The position numbers and the translations under genes are program-made. This document shows positions 43,491-51,995 of a stretch of 64,000 nt of DNA, one piece after another. The notes under the pieces are model-generated. The model was not told the DNA's origin and did not search any database. It was given only the letters and a program-made list of their open reading frames with translations. Source of the stretch: W-Chloroflexi-9 sp045863195 (GTDB lineage Bacteria > Chloroflexota > Dehalococcoidia > UBA2979); the NCBI GenBank assembly GCA_045863195.1, contig BTUI01000007.1:86080-150079 (forward strand). Reading direction: 5' to 3'. Within the stretch, counting starts at the first letter, position 1. Every line of letters starts with the position of its first letter.

Positions 43491-43847
43491 ATGGATCGAG
43501 GGCGCGCGATCTTCACCGGCTCCGTGGGGGGCTTCGTCTCCGGCCTCACGGGCATCGGCGGTGGCACGGTCATGGTGCCGCTGCTCACCGGGCTCCTGAA
43601 ACTGACCCAGCGGCGCGCCCACGCGACCTCGCTGGTCATCGTCATCTTCGCGGCGCTCTCCGCGCTCACGCAGTACCTCGCGCGCGGCGAGGTGGACTGG
43701 GCGCTCGCGGCGGCGCTCACCGTCTCCTCGGTGATCGGGGCGCAACTGGGCGCCCGCGTGATGCACGCGATGCCGGACCGGGAACTGCGGATCGTCTTCT
43801 CCGTCTTCCTCCTCGTGGTGGGCGTTCGCCTGCTGGTGTTCGGGTAA
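43491..43847 (+). CDS. TauE/SafE-family half-protein, first half
   Basis: A 118-residue membrane protein with four hydrophobic segments. It opens 'FTGSVGGFVSGLTGIGGGTVMVPLL', the TauE/SafE repeat with its GIGGG turn. Full TauE/SafE exporters of sulfonates or sulfite are about 250 residues and contain two such repeats. Here a second gene, five bases on, carries the other repeat, so the two products probably pair. GAGAGGAGCCCCGG precedes the ATG. Confidence 0.8.
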   Translation: MDRGRAIFTGSVGGFVSGLTGIGGGTVMVPLLTGLLKLTQRRAHATSLVIVIFAALSALTQYLARGEVDWALAAALTVSSVIGAQLGARVMHAMPDRELRIVFSVFLLVVGVRLLVFG

Positions 43848-43852
43848 CCGCG

Positions 43853-44257
43853 ATGGGAGACGTGATCGCGGTCGCCCTCATCGGCCTCGTCGGCGGCGCG
43901 GCGAGCGGGCTGCTCGGCATCGGCGGCGGCACGCTCTTCGTCCCGGCGATGGTGCTGATCCTCGGCAAAGAGCAGCACCTGGCCCAGGGCGTCTCGCTGG
44001 TGGTGATCATCCCGACCGCGATCTCTGCCACGCTCGCCAACTCGAAGGCCGGGTTCGTGGACGCGGAGGTGACGAAGTGGGTCACCCCGTTCGCCGTGGT
44101 CTTCGCGCTCGGCGGGGGCTACGTCGCCGGGTTGCTGGAGGGCCAGACCCTGAGCCGCATCTTCGGCGTGGTCGTCCTCTACGTGGGCAGCCGCACGCTC
44201 TTCACCACGCTCCGCGCGATGCGCCGCGAGCGCGCCGAGCGCCGCGCGGGCGCCTGA
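43853..44257 (+). CDS. TauE/SafE-family half-protein, second half
   Basis: A 134-residue membrane protein, the partner of the preceding half. It has 'GLVGGAASGLLGIGGGTLFVPAMVLI' and 'SLVVIIPTAISATLANSKAGFVD', again one TauE/SafE repeat of about four helices and a basic tail. The spacing of five bases between the two genes supports co-translation. The transported anion is not shown by the sequence. Confidence 0.82.
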   Translation: MGDVIAVALIGLVGGAASGLLGIGGGTLFVPAMVLILGKEQHLAQGVSLVVIIPTAISATLANSKAGFVDAEVTKWVTPFAVVFALGGGYVAGLLEGQTLSRIFGVVVLYVGSRTLFTTLRAMRRERAERRAGA

Positions 44258-44277
44258 CCCAGCCACCGACACACCCG

Positions 44278-44601
44278 ATGCCCCCTCGCACCCCCACGCT
44301 TACCTCGGACGCCCCGGCCCGCGAAGCGGAGACGCACGTCGCCGAGCGCCCGATCGAGGCGACGCTGCCGCCGTACACGGTGGTGCTGCACAACGACGAC
44401 GTGAACTCGATGGACCACGTGGTGCGTGCGTTGCTGGTCAGCGTGCCGGAACTCACGGTGGAACGCGCCGTTGAGGTGATGCTGACCGCGCACGAGCGTG
44501 GCCGGGCGGACGTGATCACATGTCCACTCGAGCGTGCGGAACTCTACCGCGACCGTTTGGAGTCACACGGGCTGACGGCGACGATCCGCAAGGGCGCCTG
44601 A
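44278..44601 (+). CDS. clpS: ATP-dependent Clp protease adaptor ClpS
   Basis: A 107-residue protein with an unstructured ~35-residue N-terminal tail and the ClpS domain. 'YTVVLHNDDVNSMDHVVRALL' gives the HNDD N-degron loop, and 'VMLTAHERGRADV' keeps the His of the binding pocket. It should deliver N-degron proteins to ClpAP/ClpCP. Unlike the variant at 41029-41364, all pocket residues are present. Confidence 0.88.
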   Translation: MPPRTPTLTSDAPAREAETHVAERPIEATLPPYTVVLHNDDVNSMDHVVRALLVSVPELTVERAVEVMLTAHERGRADVITCPLERAELYRDRLESHGLTATIRKGA

Positions 44602-44611
44602 CCCGCGGGGG

Positions 44612-45958
44612 TTACCCGTTCGCGGCCGCCCTCGCGCGCTCGTCCAGGATGCGCTGCGGCACCTTCGGTTGCTTCACCAGCAGCACGAGGCCCGCGGCGA
44701 CCAGCCACAGGGCGCCCACCGCCAGGAACGCGCCGTAGTAGTCGCCCACCTGGTCGTAGTAGATCTGCACGGCCTGCGGGCCGCCGGCGCCGAAGAAGAG
44801 CGCGAACGGCATCGCCACGCTCCGCACCGCGCCGAGGTAGCGCCGCCCGAAGTACGAGCCCCAGATGACCTCCTGGATCGGGATCTGCCCACCGAGGCCG
44901 GAGCCGACGAGCACGAAGCCGCCCGCCAGCATCCAGCCGTTCCCGGCCTGCGCCGCGATCACGACGATCACCGTCCCGACGGCAGCCACCACGAACGACG
45001 AGGCGGCGAGCACCTTCGGGCGTACCCGGTCCATGCCCCAGCCCCACGCCGGCTTCACCAGCGCCGCGGGCAGCGCGACGAAAAGCGAGAGCATCAGCGA
45101 CGCGAACGTGCGGCTGAAGCCGGCATCCGTCGTGAACGGCAGCGTCGTGAACAACATCGTCCCGAGGCCCACGCCGGAGATGCCGAACGCGACCACGATC
45201 AGGTAGAAGGCGGGCGTCCGCAGCGCCTCGGCGCGGGTGAGGGAGTTGGCGAAGTCGGCGCGCACGCGGTCGCCGGCGGGGCTCGCCATCTCCGCGTCGG
45301 TACGGCCGTCCGGGTTCAGCCCGTACTCCTCCGGCGTGCCGCGCATCACGGCGGCGGCCGGGTACAGGAGCGCCCACGCGATGATCGCGAGGACGCGCCA
45401 GCCCCAGCGCCAGCCGAACTCGTCCACGATCGGCGTCAGGATCATCGGGAGGAACACGCCCGCCGCGGAGACGCCCATGGAGGCGAAACCGACCATGCGG
45501 CCGCGCTTCTCCACCCACCACTTCGAGAGCGTGACGTTCACGACGAGGTTGCCCACCATCGCCGCGCCCATCACCAGGATGACGCCGCGCAGGAAGATGT
45601 ACTGCCACAACTCCGTGACGAACGAGGTCATGAACACCGCGCCGCCGATGATCGTGGCGCCGGTGAACATCAGCCGCCGTGCGTACCCCTTGTCCACGAG
45701 CGTGCCGAGGAAGATGCCGAGGAACGCCGTGAAGAACCGCCCGACCGTCTGGGCGAGCGTGAAGTCCGACCGCGACCAGTCCATCTGCTCGGTCATCGGG
45801 ACCAGGAAGACGCCGGCCACGTAGGTCTGCGCGCCAGCGGAGATCATCTGCGCGAAGAACGCCGCGCCGACGAGGTAGTAACCGTAGTAGATGCGGGGGC
45901 GGCCTCGCCGCGGGGCCGGGGACTCAACGGCAGGGGTGGGCGAGGTCTCAACCGCCAT
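44612..45958 (-). CDS. MFS transporter, OxlT-like
   Basis: A 448-residue permease with 12 hydrophobic segments. 'YYGYYLVGAAFFAQMISAGAQTYVAGVFLVPM' and 'LSKWWVEKRGRMVGFASMGVSAAGVFLPMI' match the oxalate:formate antiporter/monocarboxylate-type MFS group common beside acid-CoA metabolism. A central loop is acidic. GGAGCCAGCC precedes the ATG. Organic acid uptake is a fair guess, given the nearby acyl-CoA ligase, but is not proved. Confidence 0.88.
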   Translation of the reverse strand: MAVETSPTPAVESPAPRRGRPRIYYGYYLVGAAFFAQMISAGAQTYVAGVFLVPMTEQMDWSRSDFTLAQTVGRFFTAFLGIFLGTLVDKGYARRLMFTGATIIGGAVFMTSFVTELWQYIFLRGVILVMGAAMVGNLVVNVTLSKWWVEKRGRMVGFASMGVSAAGVFLPMILTPIVDEFGWRWGWRVLAIIAWALLYPAAAVMRGTPEEYGLNPDGRTDAEMASPAGDRVRADFANSLTRAEALRTPAFYLIVVAFGISGVGLGTMLFTTLPFTTDAGFSRTFASLMLSLFVALPAALVKPAWGWGMDRVRPKVLAASSFVVAAVGTVIVVIAAQAGNGWMLAGGFVLVGSGLGGQIPIQEVIWGSYFGRRYLGAVRSVAMPFALFFGAGGPQAVQIYYDQVGDYYGAFLAVGALWLVAAGLVLLVKQPKVPQRILDERARAAANG

Positions 45959-46047
45959 GGCTGGCTCCTCAGTGAGTGAGCGGCCCGAGTGACGCGCGCA
46001 CTATAGCGCCGCCAATGCAACCCTGACGGAAACGTGAGGTGCAGGCG

Positions 46048-46572
46048 TTACGCACGGCCCCGGAGCGGCGGCAGCCCGACCGCCGCGCGCCGGGCGTTCG
46101 CGGCTCGGAACAGCACCGGGTCCGCCTCCAGGAACCGGCCGAGGGCGCTCGTGGAGACGCCAACCGCCGCCGCGGCCTCCGCGACCCGCCAGTCGGTCGC
46201 CTCCAGCACGTCGAACGCCTCCGCCACCACGAGCGGATAGCGCGGGTTGCGCTCGGACACCACGATCCGCCCGCCTCGGAGCGTCCCCGCGAGCGGACCG
46301 GCCGGGGCGTAGCCATCGAGGGCGACGGGCTCGCGGAGGCCCACGGCCAGCGTCACGCGCAGCCGCCGGAGCGCGCTCGCCCGGTTCTCGTGCTGGGAGC
46401 GGGACTCCACCGCGCTCGCCTCCAGCCCGGAGGGGCGGTGTCGGAGGCGTACCGCCGTGTCGGTCTTGTTCCGGTGCTGGCCGCCCGGCCCGCTCGCGCG
46501 GAAGCGATCCACCTCGCACTGGGCGAGGAGGGCATCGTCGTCCAGGTGGAGGAACGCTCGCCAGCCGGGCAT
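46048..46572 (-). CDS. RF-1 domain protein with HTH-like C-terminus
   Basis: A 174-residue protein with the release-factor GGQ motif at residues 30-32 (ASGPGGQHRNKTDTAVRL), which enters the peptidyl transferase centre to hydrolyse peptidyl-tRNA. It lacks the codon-recognition domains. Unlike ArfB, which has a basic tail, its C-terminus (about 113-150) reads 'LVVAEAFDVLEATDWRVAEAAAAVGVSTSALGRFLEADP', a helix-turn-helix-like segment. A role in ribosome rescue is possible, but its recruitment must differ from ArfB. Confidence 0.8.
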   Translation of the reverse strand: MPGWRAFLHLDDDALLAQCEVDRFRASGPGGQHRNKTDTAVRLRHRPSGLEASAVESRSQHENRASALRRLRVTLAVGLREPVALDGYAPAGPLAGTLRGGRIVVSERNPRYPLVVAEAFDVLEATDWRVAEAAAAVGVSTSALGRFLEADPVLFRAANARRAAVGLPPLRGRA

Positions 46573-46580
46573 GTCCGGAC

Positions 46581-46594
46581 GGTAGCGCGCTACC
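46581..46594. promoter_or_regulatory. 14-bp palindrome between divergent genes
   Basis: GGTAGCGCGCTACC is a perfect palindrome eight bases upstream of the RF-like start, in the 75-bp spacer shared with argC. It could be an operator. A TAGACT box for argC lies further on, at 46614-46619. Confidence 0.35.
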
Positions 46595-46647
46595 GCCTCG
46601 GACGCGCGGAATCTAGACTGTCGGTTCCAGCGACCCGGGAGGGACAG

Positions 46648-47715
46648 ATGAGCGGCAAGATTCGCGCGCAATTGATCGGCGCCACCGGCTACGGCGGGCT
46701 CGGCATCCTCGAACTGCTGATGCAGCACCCGAACTTCGAGATCGCCGCCCTGGTCGCGCGTGACGACGCCGGCAAGCGCATCGACGACGTGTACCCACAC
46801 CTGGCGGGCCGCTGCGACCTGGTCGTGCAGGCTCCCGACAGCGTGGAGGTCGGCGCGGACAGCGACGTGGTGATCTTCGCCACGCCGGACCGGGTCTCCC
46901 AGCAGTACGCCGCCGCGCTCACCGCTCGCGGCGTCCGCTTCATCGACTACTCGGGCGACTTCCGCTTCACCAGCACGGACGACTACGCCCGCTACGCGGA
47001 GCGCCACCCCTCGATCAAGGAGACCACGCACGACGCCGCCTCGCTGCTCGGCAGGAACGCCTACGGCGTCTCCGAACTGAACGCCGAGGCGATCGCGGGC
47101 GCTCCGATGGTCGGCAACCCCGGCTGCTTCGCGATCGGCATCATCCTCGGCCTCGCCCCGCTCTACCGCGCGGGCCTGGTCGCGGACGGCCTCGTCGCCG
47201 TGGACGGCCTCACCGGCTCCTCCGGCGCGGGCAAGAAGCCGGCGCCGCTGCAGCACTTCTCCCACCTGAACGACAACGTGGTGCCCTACCGCGTCCTCAA
47301 CCACCAGCACGTCGTGGAGGCGGAGATGACGCTCGGACGCCTCGGTGCGGGCGGCGGCGCGACCGTCGACTTCATCCCGCACCTGCTCGGCACCACGCGC
47401 GGGATCCTCAACACGATGCACCTGACGCTCACGAAGTCCGTGAGCCGGGACGCCCTCATGGAGATGTTCCGCGAGGCGTACGCCGGGCACCCGTTCGTGC
47501 GCGTGCTCGACACGCCGCCCACGCTGAAGGGCCCGCTGGGGTCGAACTACATCGACCTCTCCGTCTTCGTGGCGGGGGATTCGAAGCGCGCGGTGGTGAT
47601 GTCCTCCATCGACAACCTGATGAAGGGCCAGAGCGGCTCCGCGATGCAGAACCTGAACATCATGTTCGGGCTGCCACAGACCGCGGGCATGGAGCGCGGC
47701 CCGCTCTACCCGTAG
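46648..47715 (+). CDS. argC: N-acetyl-gamma-glutamyl-phosphate reductase
   Basis: A 355-residue enzyme reducing N-acetylglutamyl phosphate to the semialdehyde with NADPH in arginine synthesis. The nucleotide motif is GATGYGGLG (11-19) and the nucleophile Cys160 in VGNPGCFA. 'TRGILNTMHLTL' and 'GSSGAGKKP' are further family marks. It stands alone, without other arg genes nearby. A lysine-pathway paralogue (LysY) is possible but less likely. GGGAGGGACAG precedes the ATG. Confidence 0.9.
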   Translation: MSGKIRAQLIGATGYGGLGILELLMQHPNFEIAALVARDDAGKRIDDVYPHLAGRCDLVVQAPDSVEVGADSDVVIFATPDRVSQQYAAALTARGVRFIDYSGDFRFTSTDDYARYAERHPSIKETTHDAASLLGRNAYGVSELNAEAIAGAPMVGNPGCFAIGIILGLAPLYRAGLVADGLVAVDGLTGSSGAGKKPAPLQHFSHLNDNVVPYRVLNHQHVVEAEMTLGRLGAGGGATVDFIPHLLGTTRGILNTMHLTLTKSVSRDALMEMFREAYAGHPFVRVLDTPPTLKGPLGSNYIDLSVFVAGDSKRAVVMSSIDNLMKGQSGSAMQNLNIMFGLPQTAGMERGPLYP

Positions 47716-49130
47716 CGGATCCGGCTGTCCGGCACGACATCGGAGGGGCGACGCCAGAGGGCGGACGCCTCCACCATGGCGTACGCCAGGATCAGCAGCA
47801 GGAGCGGCGCGACCGTCAGCACCGTGCCCACGCCGAGCCTCGACGCGACCGCACCGAGGACGATCAGCTGCGGGACGGCGAGCCCGTCCTTCAGCGTCCC
47901 GAGCAGCGCGAACACGCGCCCGTGGATCTCCACCGGTACGTACTTGCCGATGTAGGTCTGCGTGGCCGCGGCGGCGAACGTCATCCCCAGGCCGACGAAC
48001 ACGGAGATCGCGCCCGCCATCTCGACGGGCGGTGGCACCCTCGGCACGTCGATCACCAGCACCCAGCGGAAGAGATCGAGCGACCGGTTCACCTGGCCGA
48101 TCATCGACAGGGAGACGGAGACGGCGGTGAACCCCACCACCGCCACCGCGCGCTCCCCGAACATGCGGATCGCGAGCGGCGCGATCAGTAGCCCCACCAC
48201 CACCCCGACCGAGGCGGGTGCGAACACGTAGAACGCGTTCGCCGGATCGACGTGCAACACGTCCTTCACGTACAGCGGACCGAGGGTCCCGAGGACCACG
48301 CCGATGGTGCTCGCCATCGCCGCGAGCAGGAGCATCCAGAACGCGCGCGGCTCATGCAGCAGCCAGCGCAGCGCCTCGCCGAACCCGAGGAGGCGGAACG
48401 GCGTGCGCAGCGCGCCCGGCGCCTCCGAGACGTGCGGCGGCCGGAACTTCACCACGCGGAACGCCGAGAAGATGAACAGCAGCCCCGCCATCGTCGTGAC
48501 TGGCGTCAGCCCCCAGAACCGCACCACCAGTGGCGCCAGCAGCGCCTTCCCGGCGACCTCCCCGGCGGAGGAGGCGAGCGACAGGAACGAGTTGGCGGAG
48601 GCCAGTTCCTCGCGGTTCGCGACGAGCGGCGCCGCGGACGCCTCCGCCGGCTGGGAGACCTGGTGCAGCACGCGCACCAGGAAGATCACGACGAGCATGT
48701 CGATGAACCCGGTGCCGTTGGTGAGCGGGATCACCAGCGCCAGCACTCCCATCGCGAGGTACGCCCCGACCAGCGCGACCCGCTTCGGCACCGCGTCCGC
48801 CACCGCCCCACCGAACGGGCCGAGCACCACGCCCGGCAGCAGGAAGGCGATCGAGATCACCGCGGCGTGCATGGCGCCGCCACCGCCGCGCGCGCTCGCG
48901 ATCAGCGCGGCGAAGAAGAGCGACTGCAGCGCAAGGTCGCTCAGGAACCGGGAGGCCAGCAGCGCCTGGAAGTCCAGGTTCCGCGCCACGGACTGTGGGG
49001 GCACGGCGAACCACAACACACGGAAGAGCCGGTTCTGCCCCGTGGTCACGGCACGGTCGAGGCGGCGGATCGCCCGCCCCATCGACCGAGGACGCCCGGC
49101 AGGTTCGTCGAACTCGGGTCGGAGTGCCAT
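47706..49130 (-). CDS. MFS transporter
   Basis: A 474-residue permease of the MFS_3-like type, with an N-terminal ~40-residue charged region and about 11-12 helices. 'DFQALLASRFLSDLALQSLFFAALIASA' starts the membrane domain and 'PGVVLGPFGGAVADAVPKRVALVG' is the loop motif. It overlaps argC by 10 bases in convergent orientation. The ATG at 49130 was preferred, although one at 49139 is possible. The substrate is unknown. Confidence 0.82.
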   Translation of the reverse strand: MALRPEFDEPAGRPRSMGRAIRRLDRAVTTGQNRLFRVLWFAVPPQSVARNLDFQALLASRFLSDLALQSLFFAALIASARGGGGAMHAAVISIAFLLPGVVLGPFGGAVADAVPKRVALVGAYLAMGVLALVIPLTNGTGFIDMLVVIFLVRVLHQVSQPAEASAAPLVANREELASANSFLSLASSAGEVAGKALLAPLVVRFWGLTPVTTMAGLLFIFSAFRVVKFRPPHVSEAPGALRTPFRLLGFGEALRWLLHEPRAFWMLLLAAMASTIGVVLGTLGPLYVKDVLHVDPANAFYVFAPASVGVVVGLLIAPLAIRMFGERAVAVVGFTAVSVSLSMIGQVNRSLDLFRWVLVIDVPRVPPPVEMAGAISVFVGLGMTFAAAATQTYIGKYVPVEIHGRVFALLGTLKDGLAVPQLIVLGAVASRLGVGTVLTVAPLLLLILAYAMVEASALWRRPSDVVPDSRIRYG

Positions 49131-49185
49131 TACACCCATCGTATCCGCAGCCTGTGAACGGCATGTGAGCGAATCTCCCCGGGCC

Positions 49186-49210
49186 GAACGTTTCTGCAAG
49201 CGGGATCGTT
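49186..49210 (+). promoter_or_regulatory. Candidate ECF-type promoter
   Basis: GAACGTTT (49186-49193) and CGTT (49207-49210) are separated by 13 bp, the pattern of many ECF promoters. It lies upstream of the leader ORF and sigma gene, so it could be an autoregulatory site. Confidence 0.4.
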
Positions 49211-49261
49211 ACCCGTACAGGTAGCAACGCCCGTGAACTCCCCGGCGGCCGGAGGTGCTGG

Positions 49262-49333
49262 ATGCTCCTGACAACCACGCTGCTCGCCTCACGCCTCGTC
49301 GAACCTGGCCGTCAGACGGCAGGCGGTGTCTGA
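49262..49333 (+). CDS. 23-residue leader ORF coupled to the sigma factor
   Basis: ATG follows GGAGG (49251-49255) by six bases and opens a frame MLLTTTLLASRLVEPGRQTA... of 23 residues. Its TGA overlaps the sigma ATG as TGATG. The sigma start has no good ribosome site of its own, so its translation may depend on this leader. Confidence 0.5.
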   Translation: MLLTTTLLASRLVEPGRQTAGGV

Positions 49334-50025
49334 TGGCGTTCGCGACGGGGTGGGGTCGACCTGCGGTCGCCGCGCCCGGACACTGGGAGGCGGGTCCCGG
49401 CGGTCGGGGTCGAACGAGGCAGGGGCGCGACTCGTTGGATCAGACGGAGGCGCGGCGCGACGGCCCGGCCGGGGCCGATCAGGAAGCGGAACAGGTCCGC
49501 CGCCTGGTCGCACGCGCCCGGCAGGGTGACGCGGAGGCCTTCGGTGCGATCTACGACCGCTACCAGCCCGAGATCGTGCGCTACCTCGCCCACCGCACGC
49601 GCGACTCGGACGCCGCGGAGGATCTCGCGCAGCAGGTGTTCCTGAAGGCGTGGCAGGCGATCCCGCGCTACGAGGAGCGCGGGCTGCCGTTCAAGGCATG
49701 GCTCTACCGGATGGCGCACAACCAGATGGTGGACCACTTCCGGAGCCGCCGCCCCACCACGGACCTGGAGGGCGTCGACCTCCCGGAAGACTCGGAGGCG
49801 GAGGAGTTGCTCCTCCAGGGTGAGATGCAGGAGGCGCTGAAGGACGCGATGGACCGGCTCACGGAGGACCACCGGCAGGTGCTGGTGCTGCGGTTCCTCA
49901 TGGAGAAGTCGGCGCGCGAAATCGGCGAGATCATGGGACGCAGGGAAGTGACCGTGCGCGGGCTCCAGATGCGGGCGCTCCAGGCGCTCCGCCGCGAGAT
50001 CGAGTCGATGGGAGGGCTGCCATGA
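49333..50025 (+). CDS. ECF-family RNA polymerase sigma factor
   Basis: A 230-residue protein with a ~50-residue Gly/Arg-rich N-terminus, then sigma region 2 ('FGAIYDRYQPEIVRYLAHRTRDSDAAEDLAQQVFLKAW') and region 4 ('LTEDHRQVLVLRFLMEKSAREIGEIMGRREVTVRGLQMRALQAL'). It should direct a small regulon, probably including its own gene. Its end overlaps the FecR-like gene by four bases (ATGA), which marks that protein as its likely regulator. The start within the N-terminal region is less certain. Confidence 0.9.
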   Translation: MAFATGWGRPAVAAPGHWEAGPGGRGRTRQGRDSLDQTEARRDGPAGADQEAEQVRRLVARARQGDAEAFGAIYDRYQPEIVRYLAHRTRDSDAAEDLAQQVFLKAWQAIPRYEERGLPFKAWLYRMAHNQMVDHFRSRRPTTDLEGVDLPEDSEAEELLLQGEMQEALKDAMDRLTEDHRQVLVLRFLMEKSAREIGEIMGRREVTVRGLQMRALQALRREIESMGGLP

Positions 50026-51995
50026 GCCACCCGGACATCGCCGAGATCGTCGACCGCTGCGTCGAGGAGATCACCGCGCGCCGCGCGACGCTGGAGGAGT
50101 GCCTGGCGCGCTGGCCGGAGCGGCGCTCCGAGCTCGAGCCACTGCTGCGCGCCGCCGTGGCCCTGACCACGCTCCCGGCCGGCACGGAACGCGCGCCCGC
50201 GCCGGACCGTCGCGCCGCATTCATGGCCGAACTCGCCCGCACGCCTCAGCAGCAGCCGCGACGCCGGCTGCCGGCACTCCGCTGGCCGTCGCTGGGCCTC
50301 GGCGCATTCTCCATGCGCCTGGCAACGGTCGCCGCCCCGGCCGCGGCGATCGCCGCGGTCGCGTTCCTGCTGGTGCTCGCCCGCGGCGGGACCCCGGCCG
50401 CCGCCTCCGCCACGCTCACTGTCTTCGGCGGCGGCGTGGAGCAGGAGGTCGCCGGCCAGTGGTACGCCGCGGAGGACGGCGTCACGCTCGCGCAGGGCGC
50501 GCGCCTCCGCACCGCCTCGGACGGCCGCGCGCTGCTCACCTTCGGCGACGGCTCCACCGCCACGCTCTCCCCCGGCACCGAGGTGGTGCTGGCGCATCTG
50601 AACCTGGACAGCGGCCGCGCGATCACCATCGAGCACCTCACCGGACGGCTCTGGAACGACGTGGTGAGCATGCCGGAGGCACCCGCCTCCTACGTGGTCC
50701 GCACGCGGGACGTCACCGTGGAGGCCCGCGGCACCGTGTTCCAGACCGTGGTCGCAGGGAGCGGCGAGACCGCGGTGACCACCGTGCGCGGCCTGGTGGA
50801 CGTCATCGCCGGCGAGGAGCGCGTCAGCCTCTCGACCGGCGAGGTCGCGCTCGCCGCCGCCCAGCACGTCGCGGAGGTCCGGCGGGCCGAGGTGGCCGCC
50901 ACGGTCACGGTCAACGCCCCGGTCGTGGCCGCGCTGGTCGCGGAGGACGGTGCGGCGACCGGGTCGCGCTCGGACGGCGTGACGGTGCGCCAGATCCCCG
51001 GCATCGACGCCACCGCCACCGAGACGGCGCAGCAGTTCTCCTTCGCGGACGCGCCCCCTGGCATCTACACGCTCTGGCTCAGCCCGGAGAACGGCACGCC
51101 CGCTGCTGACACGCCGGCCGAGGTCATCCTCCACACCGCCGCCGGCGAGATCCGGCTCCCGCTCGCCGCGGCCAGCGGCATCGCCTCGCGCGTCCGCGTG
51201 GAGGTGGCCGTGGAGGATGGCCGGACCGTGCTCCGCCCGCTCGACACGCAGCCGGAAATGGTCGCCGCCACCCCCACCGTGCGCGTGGTGGAGACCGAGC
51301 GGAGCGAGCAGGAGGCCGCCGCCACGGAGGAGCGCCGTCGCGGCAATAGCGACAGCGCCCGCGCCACCGCGACCCCCACCGCTACGGTGACCGCGACCGC
51401 AACGTCAACGCCGACCGCCGCCGCCGGGCGACCGGGACGCGACGACGACGATGACGACGAGCGCCGCGGCGGTGGTGACCGCAACGGTCGGCCGACCGCC
51501 ACACCCACGGCCTCCGCGACCCCGTCACCCACGCCGACCGCCACGCCGGCCTTCGAGATACCCGAACGCACCCGCGACTTCGAGCGGGCGCTGGAGCGCG
51601 CGATCGACCGAGGCGATGCAGAGACCCTGCGCGCACTCCTCGCAGGTGCGGCCGCGCTGGACGGCCGCCGGGCGCGTGACTTCGCGGAGGTGATCGCGGA
51701 GGTTGGCCGTCGCGGGCCGGGGCGGGAGGCGATCCGTCAGGCGCTATCAGACGGGTCGCTGCCCGGCGTCCGCGAACGCCTCGACCAGATCGCGGGCGAA
51801 CTGCCGCGCGCCGCACGCGACCGGCTCCGCGAACTGCTCCAGACGGAGACGCCACGCGGGAACGACGGCCGGCGCAACAGCGACCGCGAGGATGAAGACG
51901 ATCGCCGCTCCGCCACGTTCCCGACCATCCCGCCGATCGGCGACCTCACCCGCCTGGGCGACCTGGTCGGCGCGGAGTCCGCTCGCTCGGACTAG
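50022..51995 (+). CDS. FecR-domain membrane protein, probable sigma regulator
   Basis: A 657-residue protein. The N-terminal ~75 residues (LEECLARWPERRSELEPLL) resemble DUF5667-type cytoplasmic segments found beside ECF sigmas. One membrane helix at about 100-122 follows, then a FecR-like beta domain (about 130-270: 'GARLRTASDGRALLTFGDGSTATL', 'YVVRTRDVTVEARGTVF'). A long Thr/Ala/Pro linker holds an acidic run of Asp/Glu, and the C-terminal part is helical and charged. It probably holds the sigma factor inactive until an outside signal. Confidence 0.82.
   Translation: MSHPDIAEIVDRCVEEITARRATLEECLARWPERRSELEPLLRAAVALTTLPAGTERAPAPDRRAAFMAELARTPQQQPRRRLPALRWPSLGLGAFSMRLATVAAPAAAIAAVAFLLVLARGGTPAAASATLTVFGGGVEQEVAGQWYAAEDGVTLAQGARLRTASDGRALLTFGDGSTATLSPGTEVVLAHLNLDSGRAITIEHLTGRLWNDVVSMPEAPASYVVRTRDVTVEARGTVFQTVVAGSGETAVTTVRGLVDVIAGEERVSLSTGEVALAAAQHVAEVRRAEVAATVTVNAPVVAALVAEDGAATGSRSDGVTVRQIPGIDATATETAQQFSFADAPPGIYTLWLSPENGTPAADTPAEVILHTAAGEIRLPLAAASGIASRVRVEVAVEDGRTVLRPLDTQPEMVAATPTVRVVETERSEQEAAATEERRRGNSDSARATATPTATVTATATSTPTAAAGRPGRDDDDDDERRGGGDRNGRPTATPTASATPSPTPTATPAFEIPERTRDFERALERAIDRGDAETLRALLAGAAALDGRRARDFAEVIAEVGRRGPGREAIRQALSDGSLPGVRERLDQIAGELPRAARDRLRELLQTETPRGNDGRRNSDREDEDDRRSATFPTIPPIGDLTRLGDLVGAESARSD

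Noticed and set aside
45237..45824. Open frame opposite the OxlT-like MFS gene
   Set aside because: It lies entirely antisense to a gene with clear membrane segments, and its Arg/Thr/Pro-rich product shows no domain.
51361..51560. Thr/Ala/Pro-coding repeats in the FecR-like gene seen as a possible tandem repeat or CRISPR
   Set aside because: The period is codon-level linker coding, not constant repeats with spacers; no CRISPR is present.
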